The position numbers were made by a program, and so were the translations under genes. Positions 11,335 to 23,646 of a DNA stretch of 64,000 nucleotides are shown piece after piece. This DNA comes from Acestrorhynchus altus (lineage: Eukaryota; Chordata; Actinopteri; Characiformes; Acestrorhynchidae): contig CM067508.1 in NCBI GenBank assembly GCA_034509495.1, positions 29,548,071 to 29,612,070 on the forward strand, written 5' to 3'. The notes beneath the pieces were generated by a model. It searched no databases and was not told where the DNA came from. It saw only the letters and a program-made list of their open reading frames with translations. Position 1 is the stretch's first letter. Each line of letters opens with the position of its first letter.

Positions 11335-12600
11335 TCAGTGTTTCTCAAGCCTGGTCCTGGAGACACCCTTAGTTAACACACATATTGATTGTTAATGTGC
11401 TGATCAGTTGAATCAGGTGGTGAGAGCAGGGAACGCTCTAAAATCGGCTGGGTGTAGGGGTGCCTCCAGGATTAATGTTTAAAAACAGTGCTATGACTTT
11501 TATTGTGGTCAAATGCATCACAGTATTATACCATCAGTACTTCCACAGCACTGGTGAAGTATGTTTCTTTACAGCGTCCAGATGAACTGCAGTATGTGAA
11601 AGGCAGCTGTCCTCCGTTTTAACAGTATTTTTTCATGTCTTGGTTCTGGTGTCATTCTGTATTTAATATATTTGTATACAATATAACAATTGTAACGAAG
11701 CCAGTGTTTATCATTTTCAAACCTGCTTTGTCTAGAAAAGTGTACAAAAAGTATTTACTGAAGACCCTTTACACTAAACAATAGAAATAAACTTTGCTCC
11801 AGTTTCTCATTGTTTCACAAAGCTGGTCCCACTTTTGAACAGTTCTACCCTAGAATCTGTTAAAATGAGAAATTATCCTTAAAAAGTCTTAATATGTTCT
11901 TTGTGAGAGAGACAAAAATGTGTTCCCTTAATATAAAAGTCCAAAAAAATGTTGGTCATAAAATAAAAAAAAAAGAATAAAAATGGGTTCTTTGAGTGAT
12001 GTCACAATAAAAGTCCTAACAAAGTTTCTTTGAGGGACGTCGTCTCAGAACAGTGTTTCCCAGTGTTTTAGATTTAACTCTCAAGGGCTTGTTAATGAGC
12101 TGAATTGTTCAAATCAGGTGTGTGTGTGTGTGGCGTACTGTCAGCTCTGGTGTGCCTCCAGGAACAGGATTGGGAAACCCTGTCTCACAATAAAGGAGTT
12201 GTGTCATAGGACAGTGGATCTCGTGCCTTGTCCTGTAGTAATGCCCTGCTTGTTTCAGAGTTTTCCAGCTTTAACACCCAGGGATTGTCACGTCAGTAGT
12301 CGGATCAGGTGTGTAGGAATTAGGGGAACCACTTAAACAAGCAAGGCAGTGGAACTCCAGGACCAGGTTGAAGAACCTCTTCCATAGAATAAAGGTGTCA
12401 CAAGTGTTATTTGTGCAATAAGTATAAGATTCTCCATTCTTCAGAAGATTCTTTATGGATACTTCTATGGTGGGGTGGGCAGTTCTGCTCCTGGAGTGCC
12501 ACACTCCTGCACAGTTACCTGCTCCACCTGCTTCACACCTCATTCAACTCACCTGTTAATTGCCAGGTTTAGTAGGTCTGTTTGAGCAGGTAGAGCAGGA
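11335..12600. mobile_element. Cluster of short 'tcctggag' interspersed elements
   Basis: Four related short repeats lie at about 11335-11485, 12050-12185, 12210-12390 and 12475-12600. Each has an edge like cctggtcctggagac and an inverted partner such as gtgcctccagga, with a central AATCAGGTG-like core. They are degenerate members of a non-autonomous, probably hAT-type family. Confidence 0.5.
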
Positions 12601-13259
12601 CCACGGTGGCCTGTACTATGGCATCAGTCAAAGAACCTGGAGTGTATTTAATTGGCCTGACAGCTACACATCAGAGATCAACTGAAAGGCCAGTCGTTCC
12701 TCTGTGGGGCTGTACAGGTCACAGGAGGCAACACTGGGGTTCTGCGGCAGAGAAGGGTCAACATACTGTTTGACCACCTAGAGGCCTTGTACTGCAAGGT
12801 GAAGCTTGACAAAGAGGTAAAGGCTACATGGACACAGAGTGCTTGAAGTCATAATTCAGAAAAGAAACCATATTTGCACATTTTCTCCTGGTTTTAGTAA
12901 GATTTAAAAGTACAGCTACTCTTTACTCAGTGAGAGTAAAGGAACTCTAGGGCCGGCCCCCAGAGGGCAGCAAATCCATGTAGGACTTGTGATTGGATAT
13001 AGTATAGTCTGAACTGAACTTGTCTAAGAGTAACATCAGCACAGTGCTGAAGTTCTGCAGCGGTCTGATGTTGAATGTATCCGATCTAAACCTATCATGT
13101 GTTTCAGCATCAGAGGTTCACAAAGTAACAGCGAAAGAAGCCTTATATTGTGGAGAGACGTGTGAAGAACTGGCGAAGTTAAAATAGAACTGTAAAGCCT
13201 CAATGAACGAACGAACGAACGAATGAAGGTGTGGCTGGAGAGAAATGGTACAGAATTTC
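12601..13259. other. Intergenic, nothing recognised
   Basis: No open frame or repeat family was identified, apart from a short (GAAC)n-like stretch near 13205-13222. Confidence 0.4.
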
Positions 13260-13499
13260 ATTAATAGCACACCTTTTCAACTGTTAAAGCACGAGGGTGG
13301 ATGAATGCTGTGGTATTGTTCTGCAGCCAGTGGCACAGGTAACATTTTTTTTCTGGTAGAGAAAAGACGGGATTCATTGAACAAATTGTTCTAGAAAATC
13401 CTGAAAGCAAAACAAAATCTGTTCTTGCACAGAGTCGGGAAAAATAAAGACAGCCCTTAAACATTTCACTTTAACATTTAAATATTTATGTAGAAATTT

Positions 13500-14660
13500 A
13501 CATAGACCCAAAGTTAGTTGCTACTGTTACTATGCCCACCAGCGAACTATCACACCAGTACATTAGAGTATTACAACAGGTAGGTGTGTGTGTGTATATA
13601 AGTAGTTTGACCAATCGTTTCACAAAATGCAGTTCATAGAAATGCAGATTATGTGGGTGGAAAAAGGACACCATATGCCTTAAGCTGGTGTTTCCTCCTT
13701 TGGCTAAAACGATGCCAATTAGATGTTTCCTATAACCACCTACAAATCTGACACCAACTAGAAGGAACGTTTTCTTCTTGATGAAATCATTCTCAGCTAT
13801 GTGATGTTTCAGCGTCAGTCTCTGTATAATGGTCTTATTTTTTCCTCGGGCCCCCTCTGATACAGTAATGATGGAGAGATCTCCAGACCCTGCTGCAGAA
13901 AAGCAGACCCATACCATGACACATCCACCCCCAAGCTTCACAGTTGGTATGAGGTTCTTGTGTCGAAATGATGTTTGTTTTGCACCAATTGTCTTGACTG
14001 TTCTCAAATAATTCAACTTGGATTCATCCGTCCAAAGAACATTGTTGCAGAATCCTGCTCTTTGTCTAGATGTTCTCTTGCAAACTCACCCTTTTTTGAC
14101 AAAGCAAACGATTCCTTCATGCACATCTGCCATGAAAGTGTGGTCTTTTTTTGATGGTAGATGCTGCACTTTGACTGTGGTGAGAGCTACCTGTAGGTCA
14201 TGTGAAGACATTTAAGGATTGTTGGAGACTCCAATCTGCTTCTAAATTATTTTCTGGAGAGTGAAACGACTGATCTCTAATTGTTTTGAGCTCCCTTTTC
14301 CAGACTTGTACTACCTTCTTCCTGAAAGCCTCAGAGAGCTCTTTGGAGCTTGCCACTCAGAGCAAACCAGATGTATCTTTGAGGTTTAAATAAGATGGGT
14401 TCCTCCAAAGTCCTCTCTAAAATGCTCTTTGATTTAAACATGATCTTCAGCAGCTGATGTGCTGCACCTGATTCTATATTGAGGCAGTTTACGTAGTTAT
14501 AAATGTGAGGGTTTCAACTTTACACACTAGAAAATTGCATTTTACAAACGATTTCTAAAGACATTTCTTCAGTTTTGTGTTTTTAGTTATCTCTCAATAT
14601 CACTAAACTGAAGATCAAACTTCTACATGTTTAAATACGTTAAAAAGTACATGTTTGTGG
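13500..14660 (-). mobile_element. Tc1/mariner-type transposon, degenerate
   Basis: The minus strand encodes KTIGAKQTSFRHKNLIPTVK followed by LGGGCVMVWVCFSAAGSGDL. This is the central 'GGGxxMVWGCFS' block of Tc1-family transposases, here in a 172-codon open frame. Upstream (14018-14220 region) the minus strand shows frameshifted remnants of the catalytic 'WTDESK' segment. The DNA-binding N-terminus and intact terminal repeats were not identified. Confidence 0.8.
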
Positions 14661-16021
14661 GGCATCCTAACTAGAGCATCTTGAAGCAAACGAAAAAATA
14701 TACATTGAAACAGTAAACGGTCATGATATATTCATTTCAAGTGTCAGATTTGTTTTAACATTTGTTGATCTGATTAGTAATTTATTAGTAAATTCAAACT
14801 GAAGTATTGTAATATCTTGAGATGCTGGATTTCTGAATGATCTGCTCTAAGATAAACTCATCAACAGTAAAACAAAACACAAAAAAGGCTTAAAATATTT
14901 CATTTTATATGTAAAATAACTTTTTGATTGAAATTACAAACAGGAATGATTTAGATCACTTCCAACACTAATAGGCTACACTATGTCCCTCAGTTCCGTC
15001 ACCACCACTGTAAAGAAGCCTGTTATTAAAGTTCCGCAGTTATTCGTTACAACAAAAATCTTAGATGTATTTTTATTTTACTGATTATGCAGAAATGTTT
15101 TAACTCCTTAATACAAGCCTTTACGCTTGGTGCATGTCCACCCTTTGGCCAGTGGAGGGAGCCAGTGTGTCACCTTTCACTCATCTACTCTTAAAATTTC
15201 AGCTCAGTTAATAGAAGGCAATGCAGTTGACCAGCCCTTGTGTGAAGTGACACTTCTGAGCAAAACTGCGCCCACAAGAAAAAGACTAATGAACCTGTAC
15301 GGAATGAACAATAAGGGGCTGTGACTCATTTCCAGGCTCCACTCTTCAATACTTCAGATTCCTGTGTTATTTCCTTCATTGCACTTCATTAGAAGTGACT
15401 CAATCATTCATGACTCATTTTAACACTCAGACCCGGAGTCTTTAAGTGTGAGGGAAAGAGCACAGTGTTAAAGCCCAAAGAACAATGAAATAAACCACAA
15501 CACAATATAAAATGTAACTTACTGGATCTTTATTAAATCATATCGCTAATAAAAACATTGATTTAAGGCAGACTAGCAGCAAGCATTAGCTGCAAGATGG
15601 ACAGTAAGAATAAATACAAGGCTGATTGTTTAATAAAAAAATAGAAAAATTATAAAGCCATAGAGAGAAAGAACAAACTCAACTAGTGCAGCTGTAGGTA
15701 TGAGAAACGAGTGTCGAGACGAACAGTTTTGTAACAGATGTTCTATGGCTGTAGTTTTACTCTCACCGTCTACCTGCACGTCGCAATCAAACAAGTTGGA
15801 AACACGTTTCCACCGGCAGCCGGGTAGGCCTGTGTCTGTGTTCAGAGTGCACGAGGGGAGTTTGAGGGGAAGGGTACGGAGATGAGGGGGCTGCCATTAT
15901 CTCATGATTTATGTGAATAAACAGAACCAGTTAACTATAGTATAAAGACAGTCAGTGAAGTTTCCCCAAACGGCCTAGTAATACAAAATGACCTGTACTG
16001 ACCTCATCAAAACTGTTAGAC
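14661..16021. other. Intergenic, nothing recognised
   Basis: AT-rich sequence. Short open frames at 15127-15324 and 15700-15885 show no recognisable similarity. Confidence 0.4.
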
Positions 16022-17019
16022 TAGGGGTCACCAACCCTCCTGCAGACTTTAGGTCCTGTTCACACATACACACAATTAATGTTTTCTATTAAACAATTAA
16101 AGTTTTTTCTGTGTGCTTTGGGCTTCTGTCCACTTAAACTGTTTTAGGTCACTAAAATAGCATTGACCACCTCCTTGCTTCTACTCGCTGTCCACTGCAT
16201 CAGCTCCACTAACCATACAGGAGGCACTTTGTAGTTCATCGGCTTTTCTGAAATGAGCAGGCATGTGGGTGGTGGGTCATTCTCAGCAGTGACACTGACG
16301 TGGTGGTGTGTTAGTGTGTGCTGCGCTGGTATGTGTGAATCGGACACAGCAGAGGTGCTGGAGTGTTTAATCCCCTCAGTGTCACTGCTGAACTGATGAC
16401 AAACGGATGAACAAAATGTGTAGAAACGGACGAGCTTCTGTCTCTGGCTTTACATCTACAAGGTGGAGCAACTAGGTTGGAGTATCTAATAGAGTGGACG
16501 CAGTGTTTAAAAATTCCAGCAGCACTGCTGTGTCTGATCCACTCGTACCAACACATAAACCCACCAGCTGAGAATGACCCACCACCCATATTATACCTGC
16601 TCTGTGGTGGTCCTGTGGGGTCCTGACCATTGAAGATCATGGTGAAAGGAGGAGAATAAAGAGTAGGAGAAACAGATACACTACAGAGGGAATGTAATAA
16701 TTGAAAATAATTTGAATTTTCGTCCTTCTTGTGGTGTTTTGATGTCTCTCTTTATGAGATATCGTCCCCCCTACAGGGTAAGCACGCTCAGGCAAGCATC
16801 TTTTTTGTCTCAATGGACAAAAATGATTTCAAAAACAAAAGGCGGGAAATCGGTTTATAAAAATACCCAGGTAGGTATGGACATAGTCTTAGATTTAACC
16901 CTAAGCCCCCCACCTGATCCGACTAATTACTGCCTTCAGAAGTTCTTGATTGGCTGAAAGGGGTGTGTAAGATTTGGGCTGGAGTTGAACCCTGCAGGAA
17001 GGAGGGTTGGTGACCCCTG
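16022..17019. mobile_element. hAT-type non-autonomous element with exact 8-bp target duplication
   Basis: The ends taggggtcaccaaccctcct and aggagggttggtgacccctg (the right end has gca-gga spacing differences) are inverted repeats. The flanks 16014-16021 and 17020-17027 are the identical octamer TGTTAGAC. Terminal CAGGGGT-like ends plus an 8-bp duplication indicate the hAT superfamily. No transposase is present. A palindromic Tc1-type MITE sits inside at about 16148-16690. Confidence 0.85.
16148..16690. mobile_element. Palindromic MITE copy 1, nested in a hAT-type element
   Basis: The two halves are near reverse complements: ggtgctggagtgtttaatcc on the left pairs with aaaattccagcagcactgct on the right, and gggtggtgggtcattctcag pairs with ctgagaatgacccaccaccc. 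It belongs to the same family as the copies near 25.7, 34.7, 37.3, 41.3, 51.9, 54.6 and 58.9 kb. Confidence 0.85.
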
Positions 17020-17069
17020 TGTTAGACCTTTAATACGAGTAGGATGGCCAGCATTAGCTTGGTGGAATC

Positions 17070-17730
17070 TAGGGCTGCACAATATTGGAAAGAAATGTGA
17101 TCACTCTGTGTATCCAAGAGTGGAGTAAATGAATGATACTGGGCCGATATCATCTGAGAAAATAAGAACAGTGATCATTTTAATGCTGGTGAAATTGCTG
17201 TAACACTTGTGAATCCTAAAAAGTAGGAAGACGTGAAAACTTGTAAGAGTCGAATGCTTTTTTTCTTCTTTTTAGCTAGACCATAATGATCTAGACATGA
17301 CAATCATCTGACACAGGAGTGGGGAACTCCAGTTGTGGAGGGCCAGGTTCCTGCACAGTTCTGTGCTTTGGCCACCCAAGCACACCTGATTCAACTCACC
17401 TGTTAATTACCAGGTGAACTTGATATGCTGGGGAGCATAAAAATCAGCAAACTGTGCTGGACTCCAGCCTCCGGTTCCCCCACTCCTGATCAAACATCCA
17501 ACCTTTATCCCTTACAATGAAACGGGCTGAATTTTTGGCTGTGGCTTTACACTGTATGTAAATGACCTCTGTTGCGATTGGCCATATTTTCTGGTTTATT
17601 CGGGGAAAACAAACACAAATAAATACATTTATGCATCTAGTAACAAGTATCAAGTTTCATTGCCTGACCAGACATTGCACACACTGCGATACCGCACATG
17701 CAGACTGCGATAATATAATGCGCAGCCCTA
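17070..17730. mobile_element. hAT-like element with GGCTGCACAATAT ends
   Basis: It starts tagggctgcacaatattgg and ends gcgataatataatgcgcagc followed by ccta. The flanking octamers GTGGAATC (17062-17069) and GTAGAACC (17731-17738) match at 6 of 8. A second short element is nested at 17314-17488. Confidence 0.65.
17314..17488. mobile_element. Short inverted-repeat element nested in the 17.1-17.7 kb element
   Basis: The ends caggagtggggaactccag and the inverted counterpart ggttcccccactcctg flank a core with caactcacctgttaattacc. It is related to the 6.6 and 12.5 kb copies. Confidence 0.65.
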
Positions 17731-18285
17731 GTAGAACCCATTCTGAATCACTGAGTGTCCCCAGTGACTGGTGATACAGAACCAGGGTACCAGGATAAAC
17801 AAGGTTTGGAAGTAATTCTCTGAAATAAAACTCTGACTGGATTGACCTAAAGGGCCCATATCCTATCATTTCTCATGTATTTTCCAAAAGTCCACGTGTC
17901 AACTGTACATTTGTTCTTCTAACCATCTTCTCGGCTCTAAGCTTAATCTTCCAGAGTGAATGAAACAGACTGTGTTTGTAAAAAAGTGTGTTTAAAGACA
18001 GATTTACTGTATGTAAATAACCTCTGTCATGATTGGCCCCATTTTTAAGGGTTTAACGTGAATTGGCGAGCTAACTGCTACAAATTGAAAAGGCAGATAT
18101 GTAAATGTGCTATTTTTGTGTGACATCATCAATTAAATTAGGGATTTAATTGACCAGTGTTTATTTACTGCATCAAAAAATTGAGTGTGGGCCCTTTCTA
18201 ATGGCTGGTGAAATTGCTCACAGTTGCACAACACTTCTGAATCCTCAGAACAAAAAAGTGAAAGTTTGTAAGTCAAGATGGTTTT

Positions 18286-18309
18286 TATTATTATTATTAT
18301 TATTATTAA

Positions 18310-18339
<30 letters not shown>
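18286..18339. repeat. (TTA)n microsatellite
   Basis: About 18 TTA units with one interruption. It produces spurious Leu- or Ile-rich open frames on both strands. Confidence 0.95.
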
Positions 18340-18340
<1 letters not shown>

Positions 18341-18410
18341 CAGATCAAGCCATCATGAGCTAGACTGGTAGGAGTAGTCCAAACAGGTTTACAGGACCAT
18401 CACCTAACCC

Positions 18411-18578
18411 AGGGGTGCACAACTCCAGTCCTGAAGGGCCAATCTCAGCAAAGTTTGGGAGTTGCCCTTCTCAAACACACCTGATTCAGCTTATCATTTT
18501 AAAGTGTGTGTGTCTGAACAGAGCAACTACCAAACTAGTGGAGACCAGACCTCCAGGACTGGAGTTGGGCACCCTCTG
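18411..18578. mobile_element. Short hAT-like element with inverted ends
   Basis: The left end aggggtgcacaactccagtc pairs with the right end gactggagttgggcaccctc with few mismatches. The flanks cctaaccc and tctaacct match at 6 of 8. No coding content. Confidence 0.65.
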
Positions 18579-18929
18579 ATCTAACCTCCAATCTTAATTC
18601 CTTACAAGGAAACAGGCAGAATTTATGACTGTGCCTTTAAGACAGATACCCTGTATGTGCAGGACGTATTTTGTGATTGGCCCTATTTTTCTGAAAAACA
18701 GGACCAAAACCTTCATAAAGAGAAGATTAAATAAGAGAAGGTTTCTGGCCTGTAACCTTCAGTATAACTTCAACATAGTAGACTGAAAAGGCAGACATAC
18801 AGTATGTAAATATGCTGGTTTGTGACGTCACCAAAAACAATTGACAAGGACTCATTTTGCAGCTTGGCTTCAAAACACACTCATTGTCAATAAATAGTTG
18901 CACCCAAAAGGAATCCACCAACTGCAACG

Positions 18930-19460
18930 GTGTTGTGCCAGACTGTCATGGAATGATTCGGAAGCATGTTATCTTCAGTCAGGAGTCCCACTCTTGTCCT
19001 GGTAAAGACAACCAACAAATCCATGTGTGGAGGCACTGAGGTCAACGCCAGCTTCAATGGTTTGTTGTCATCTATCACATCCAGATGGTCGGGTGTCTCG
19101 GTGAAGGGTGAAACTGAATGACGCCAGATCACCTATAGTCTTCATCGTAGGCCTTTTATGCCCAACATTATGTTAATGAGGTCCCGCAACCAGCGTCTCT
19201 ACCTCATTAATACACACATCAGTGCACTATTCCAACAGGACAACACTCGTCCACTTGTCACAGATACTATGCTGTGGCCAGTCGCATCACCAGATCTATC
19301 CCTGACCGAAAAACGTGTGGGATGCTATTAGACGCACTATCGACACTCCACCCCTACAGCAAAATCAGCAGGAACTGAATGAGATGCATGAGATGGATCG
19401 TCACAGCAACCTAATAGGAACCTCTACAACTCTGCTGTTTGTGCAGATCAATAAATATAG
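18930..19460 (+). mobile_element. Tc1/mariner-type transposase remnant
   Basis: Plus-strand frames read HVIFSQESHSCPGKDNQQIH with VWRH, then FQQDNTRPLVTDTM (from 19230) and ASPDLSLT. These are the second and third catalytic-region blocks of a Tc1-family transposase (FSDES, QQDNARPH, SPDxxPIE types). Stops and frameshifts mark it as dead. Confidence 0.75.
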
Positions 19461-19778
19461 CCCATATCAGTATAAATGTTAAATAATGTATCATTCCTGG
19501 AATCCTCTGGTATCAGACTCTTCCTTCTTGCTACAACTATTTGTGCAACTATGTTTTTGACAATGAGTGAATTCATGGACTGGGGATAGACAGTACCAAT
19601 GTTTACATGCTGCACATAAAAAGAAGTGTTTTTGTGATGATATGGGCCCTTTAAAAATAGCTGGCAATATTGCTCCCAATTGCTGTAACATGTCTGACTC
19701 CACAGAGCAAAAAGTGAAACCTTAAGATCCAGGAACCAGGTTATTTTTTTAACCAGACCAGGCCAACACGGGCTAGAC

Positions 19779-20022
19779 CAGGGGTTTCAAACCAGGTCAG
19801 AAACGGGCTGGTGTGGCCGCAGTAGGGATGTGACTTCGAATTCGAACTTCGTCACATCCCTGGGCTGCAGGTTTTCATTCTAAACAACCAGCAGCAACAG
19901 CTGATTCCACTCACTTAATCAATTAGCCAATCGTCAGACAAGTGACCACATGAGCTTCTGTTTGGTTGGAATGAAAACCTGCAGCCACACTGGCCCATTT
20001 CTGACCCGGTTTGACACCCCTG
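19779..20022. mobile_element. hAT-type element with 8-bp target duplication
   Basis: The left end caggggtttcaaaccaggtc pairs with the right end gacccggtttgacacccctg. The flanks GGCTAGAC (19771-19778) and AGCTAGAC (20023-20030) match at 7 of 8. It carries a 40-bp insertion at 19823-19862. Confidence 0.85.
19823..19862. mobile_element. 40-bp minimal hAT-like insertion
   Basis: This 40-bp segment begins TAGGGATGTGAC and ends GTCACATCCCTG, an 11-bp inverted repeat around a TTCGAATTCGAA-like centre. It is bracketed by GGCCGCAG (19815-19822) and GGCTGCAG (19863-19870), a 7-of-8 target duplication. The mirror arm of the host element reads straight through this site, which supports insertion. Confidence 0.65.
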
Positions 20023-20030
20023 AGCTAGAC

Positions 20031-20886
20031 TGCTATGACTTGTCCAAACACTGCTTAGATATCTTCATACAGACGCCCAGCAATGCTCATCTACAGCAAA
20101 GCTTCAACATGCTGATGTGAAGAACATGGTCTGTGTTTAAGGCCAATGCAGGCTGAGCCAGACACATTCTGGGAAAACATTCAGTTGGGTCAACAAAGCC
20201 CGGACCACTTAGACTGGCCAACAAAACCCTTTCCCTTGTGTTCAAACGCTGACTCTGAAACGTCTTCATCAGCCCAAAAATAGGAGAACATATAATATTC
20301 TAGTTGTGTGCCTGAATCCTCTCTGACCAAAACAAGTGCTGATAGATAACTGTCTCTCATCTGACCCTGAACCCAATGGCAATGAAGCAAACACATTTTC
20401 CTAACCTCTGGAGAGCCCAACCTCCAGAGGATATACATTTTTGACAGATATAAGAACGCAGCAGTGGACGTTCAAGAGAGCACTCCTCGATATCAGGACC
20501 ATAGAGAGTGAACATGAAGAGTGAGATGAAGTGCAGGACCATTAATGTTCATGCTCCTCTTGTCACTACACTCTCACCCATATATGCCTTCTCTTTCTGT
20601 TCTACATCTGTGTGAAAGACAAACTTCGAAAGAAGGGGACTGTAGCAGTGAGAGACAGACTCATGGCTTGTGTGTGGCAGACCTTAGAGAATGGTGAAGG
20701 CCTCAGCAGCAGGGTGGGGTAATGGAGAGACAGAAAGAGGGAGGGAAGAAGGAAAAGGGGGGTCAGAGGTAAGGCCCGTTCTGCTTTTTCTCCCTCTAGG
20801 AGGAACCCCCTGGCCAAATGGCTGAGGAGGAGAGGAGCGAGGGATGTAGGGGGGAAGGGGGTGGGGATGTAGTCCCGTTCTGGGTT
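20031..20886. other. PEDS1 3' flank or 3' UTR, otherwise unrecognised
   Basis: This lies just downstream of the PEDS1 stop codon on the minus strand, so part is likely 3' UTR. No clear polyadenylation signal was seen close to the stop. Open frames here show no recognisable similarity. Confidence 0.4.
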
Positions 20887-21008
20887 TTAGTCGGTCTTCT
20901 TGGCCCAGGCCATGTCGTCACAGCGCGGCTTCTGACCCGTCAGTCTCTCTACTAGCCACTCCATCCTTCTCCAGAAACCTATCCGGTCCAGAGGGTAGTT
21001 AAGCCAAC
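20887..21008 (-). CDS. peds1: PEDS1 last coding exon
   Basis: Read on the minus strand, the acceptor ccctcag precedes GT, which completes a glycine codon. The exon encodes WLNYPLDRIGFWRRMEWLVE, then RLTGQKPRCDDMAWAKKTD and a TAA stop at 20887-20889. It matches the C-terminus of human PEDS1 (WLNYPLEKIGFWRRLEDLIQ, then GEKPRADDMKWAQK). Confidence 0.96.
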
Positions 21009-21276
21009 CTGAGGGAAAGGAAGAGCACAAGTACATTAAGGCCAATGCAATTCACCGAGGGCTTAATCATAGAGAAGAAATGGACATCCTGGGGGAAAAC
21101 AAATGAAAGAAACTAACAAAGAACGAGCAAAAGAGCAAGTCAAAGTGTAACTAATAAAACGAAATATATAAAAATATATAAAAGCAACGTTTTTATTAAC
21201 ATGTTTGAAGGACCATAACAATATCAGATCCCTTATTGTTATTTTTAAGTTGTACTGCCTTCATTCACCTTGTCTT

Positions 21277-21309
<33 letters not shown>

Positions 21310-22802
21310 CCACCAGGGAAAATTACTTTAGTGCACAGGCCTGTCAAAATACCCATTTTGGTTTGGACAATATCTTTGATAAATGACATTATTGTCATTT
21401 TAAGACCATTATGTCACTGTAATAGTGACAATATAATAGTAAAATAATGCAATTATGCCCTTAAATCTATTATTAAGAATAACCCAATATTGGAATTTTT
21501 TATCAAAGTTGGTTAAATGTGCTCTCCTTGCTAAGATGAACCTAATGGCCAAGATTAGGGTCATCAAAATTATTGCATGATATCTAATACTCTATGATAA
21601 GCTGATAATTTTTTTGGTACATGGGAATGACATCATGAACCTTAAACACGGTATACATATTATACTGCTTCAGAAAGTGGGAGAGGATTATATAAAGCAG
21701 AGAATGCAGTGACCAAAACTCTCATTTATGTGATATTTATGAGTAGATATGATCATGTGATTAGAACAGAGAACTCGATGGTGTGATTGTGTTTATTTTC
21801 TTTCTCGTTGAACAGCCCACAGGGGATCCTGACTGTACTTATTTATGGTATTTATTTAGGGGAATTTGTTTGTGCTGAGTAAAGCATTTTAAGCAAACTA
21901 CAGCATTTGTTAATCTGCACATCAAGGACAGATTAGTATCGTCTTAAACAAAGCTCAAGTCCACTACTTATTCACCAGCTTTTTGGTTGAATTTTCCTGT
22001 TCTACCTTAAATGGTGCAGCAGCTACATTCTAGTGCCTGAGGCCACACCATTTAAATTGGAACTGTAAAATTCAGAGAAGGAGGCAAATACGAACAAGTC
22101 TTCAGCTTTGCCCTTCTTGAAATGCTTGGGGAGGTTTAGCAGTGATTCACATATTGATGGTTCTGGTTGTGTGCGAGATTATTCTGCTGCTAAACTCATT
22201 TGTTTAAAGTCAGGTGCAGAGTGAAGACCTTCCTGCTGCTCCAGAGAGCTAACCAGCACCATTACAGTTATCAAACAGAAATCAAAGCTACTGAGAGATG
22301 AATCTTTGTATGAAGACTATAACAGAACAAACATGGATGGGTAATGAAGTTAGGGCCACACTAATCATCTCTCAGTACACATGGTGAACAGAGAACAACA
22401 CTGCATCTAGGTACGTATAGGTACGATGCATCTAATGCATCTAAGTAACTATGTTTATCTACACTCACCCCCCCCCCCCCCAAGTAGCCCACCAAGAAAA
22501 CAGGGTGGTAAATAGGCTTGAACCATATCTGTAGGGTCTTGCTGTAATTAAGCTGCCCTTAGAAATAAATGTTTGTACAGGACAATGAAAGCACATCCCA
22601 TGGACATGTTGGACAGCAGCTCTTCCTGATAGAGCACATCCCAGGAGATGCAATAGAGTGATACACACACTTACTGATGTAAACACACCCCTACCACCTC
22701 ATACAGCCAGATCTAACATGCTCGCAGCTGCACATCATAGCACCAAGTACACCGTCCCACTGGGATTTGACATGAAAGCCATTTTTGCCATATATTCAAA
22801 CA

Positions 22803-22848
<46 letters not shown>

Positions 22849-23595
22849 CGATGTGTATGTTCTGATTCATATACTTGTGCACACTCTCCTATTCACTCTT
22901 TTAGATCCACTTTGATGTGTTACACCATAGGATGTCACACTGTGACATACTCCCAATCTGCTGTATATGTGCTCATCTGTAAGTAAAGGTCCTACCCCAT
23001 GTCTTCACTAGGTATATGGAGGTACATGTGTGCATGAGTGAGTGTGTGTGTGGTCCCTGCAGTGGCGCTCTCTGTGCAAGAGGAGAGCAGTAGAACATGT
23101 CTTGTTGTTTGATTACTCCTCTTTGTCTCCCTTTCTCTGTCTGTCTCTCGCCATACAGGCCTGTTTGTTAGCACTGACAGCAGGTTAGCATTAAATATAC
23201 ATGGAGACTGTCAGCCAGTGGAGCACACAAAGACAGGCCGGGGGGGCCCCAGGGACCCGACAGTGAGGGTGGAGGAGAACCCCCAGAGATAGAGCTAGAG
23301 CATGAGAGAGAGAGAGAGAGAGAGAGAGTGCAAGAGAGAGAGAGTGCAAGAGAGAATCTTGTTCCTTTGTCTTCATCGTTCCCTCTCTTTATCCACCAAG
23401 ATGGAAAAGAGGACCAGCTCTCACTCTCTCTCTCCATGTCTGACACACACGCACACACACGCACACCAACCACCCCCACACTCACATCTGTTGTCCACAG
23501 GGGCGCAGGGTGACGCACAAGCATCCCCACTCTGCTCTCTCAAAGACACACATGCCGCATACTGAGTGTTCAAGCTATCACAGGGGCTTAATGCC

Positions 23596-23646
<51 letters not shown>

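Noticed and set aside
18150..18371. Leu/Ile-rich open frames on both strands
   Set aside because: They are translations of a TTA microsatellite, with no other coding support.
10862..20886. UBE2V1 or another gene between the two genes
   Set aside because: Neither strand shows ubiquitin-conjugating-enzyme-variant motifs; the open frames there fall in repeats.
23168..23642. Several Ser/Leu- and Cys/Val-rich open frames
   Set aside because: They come from CA, GA and CT simple repeats.
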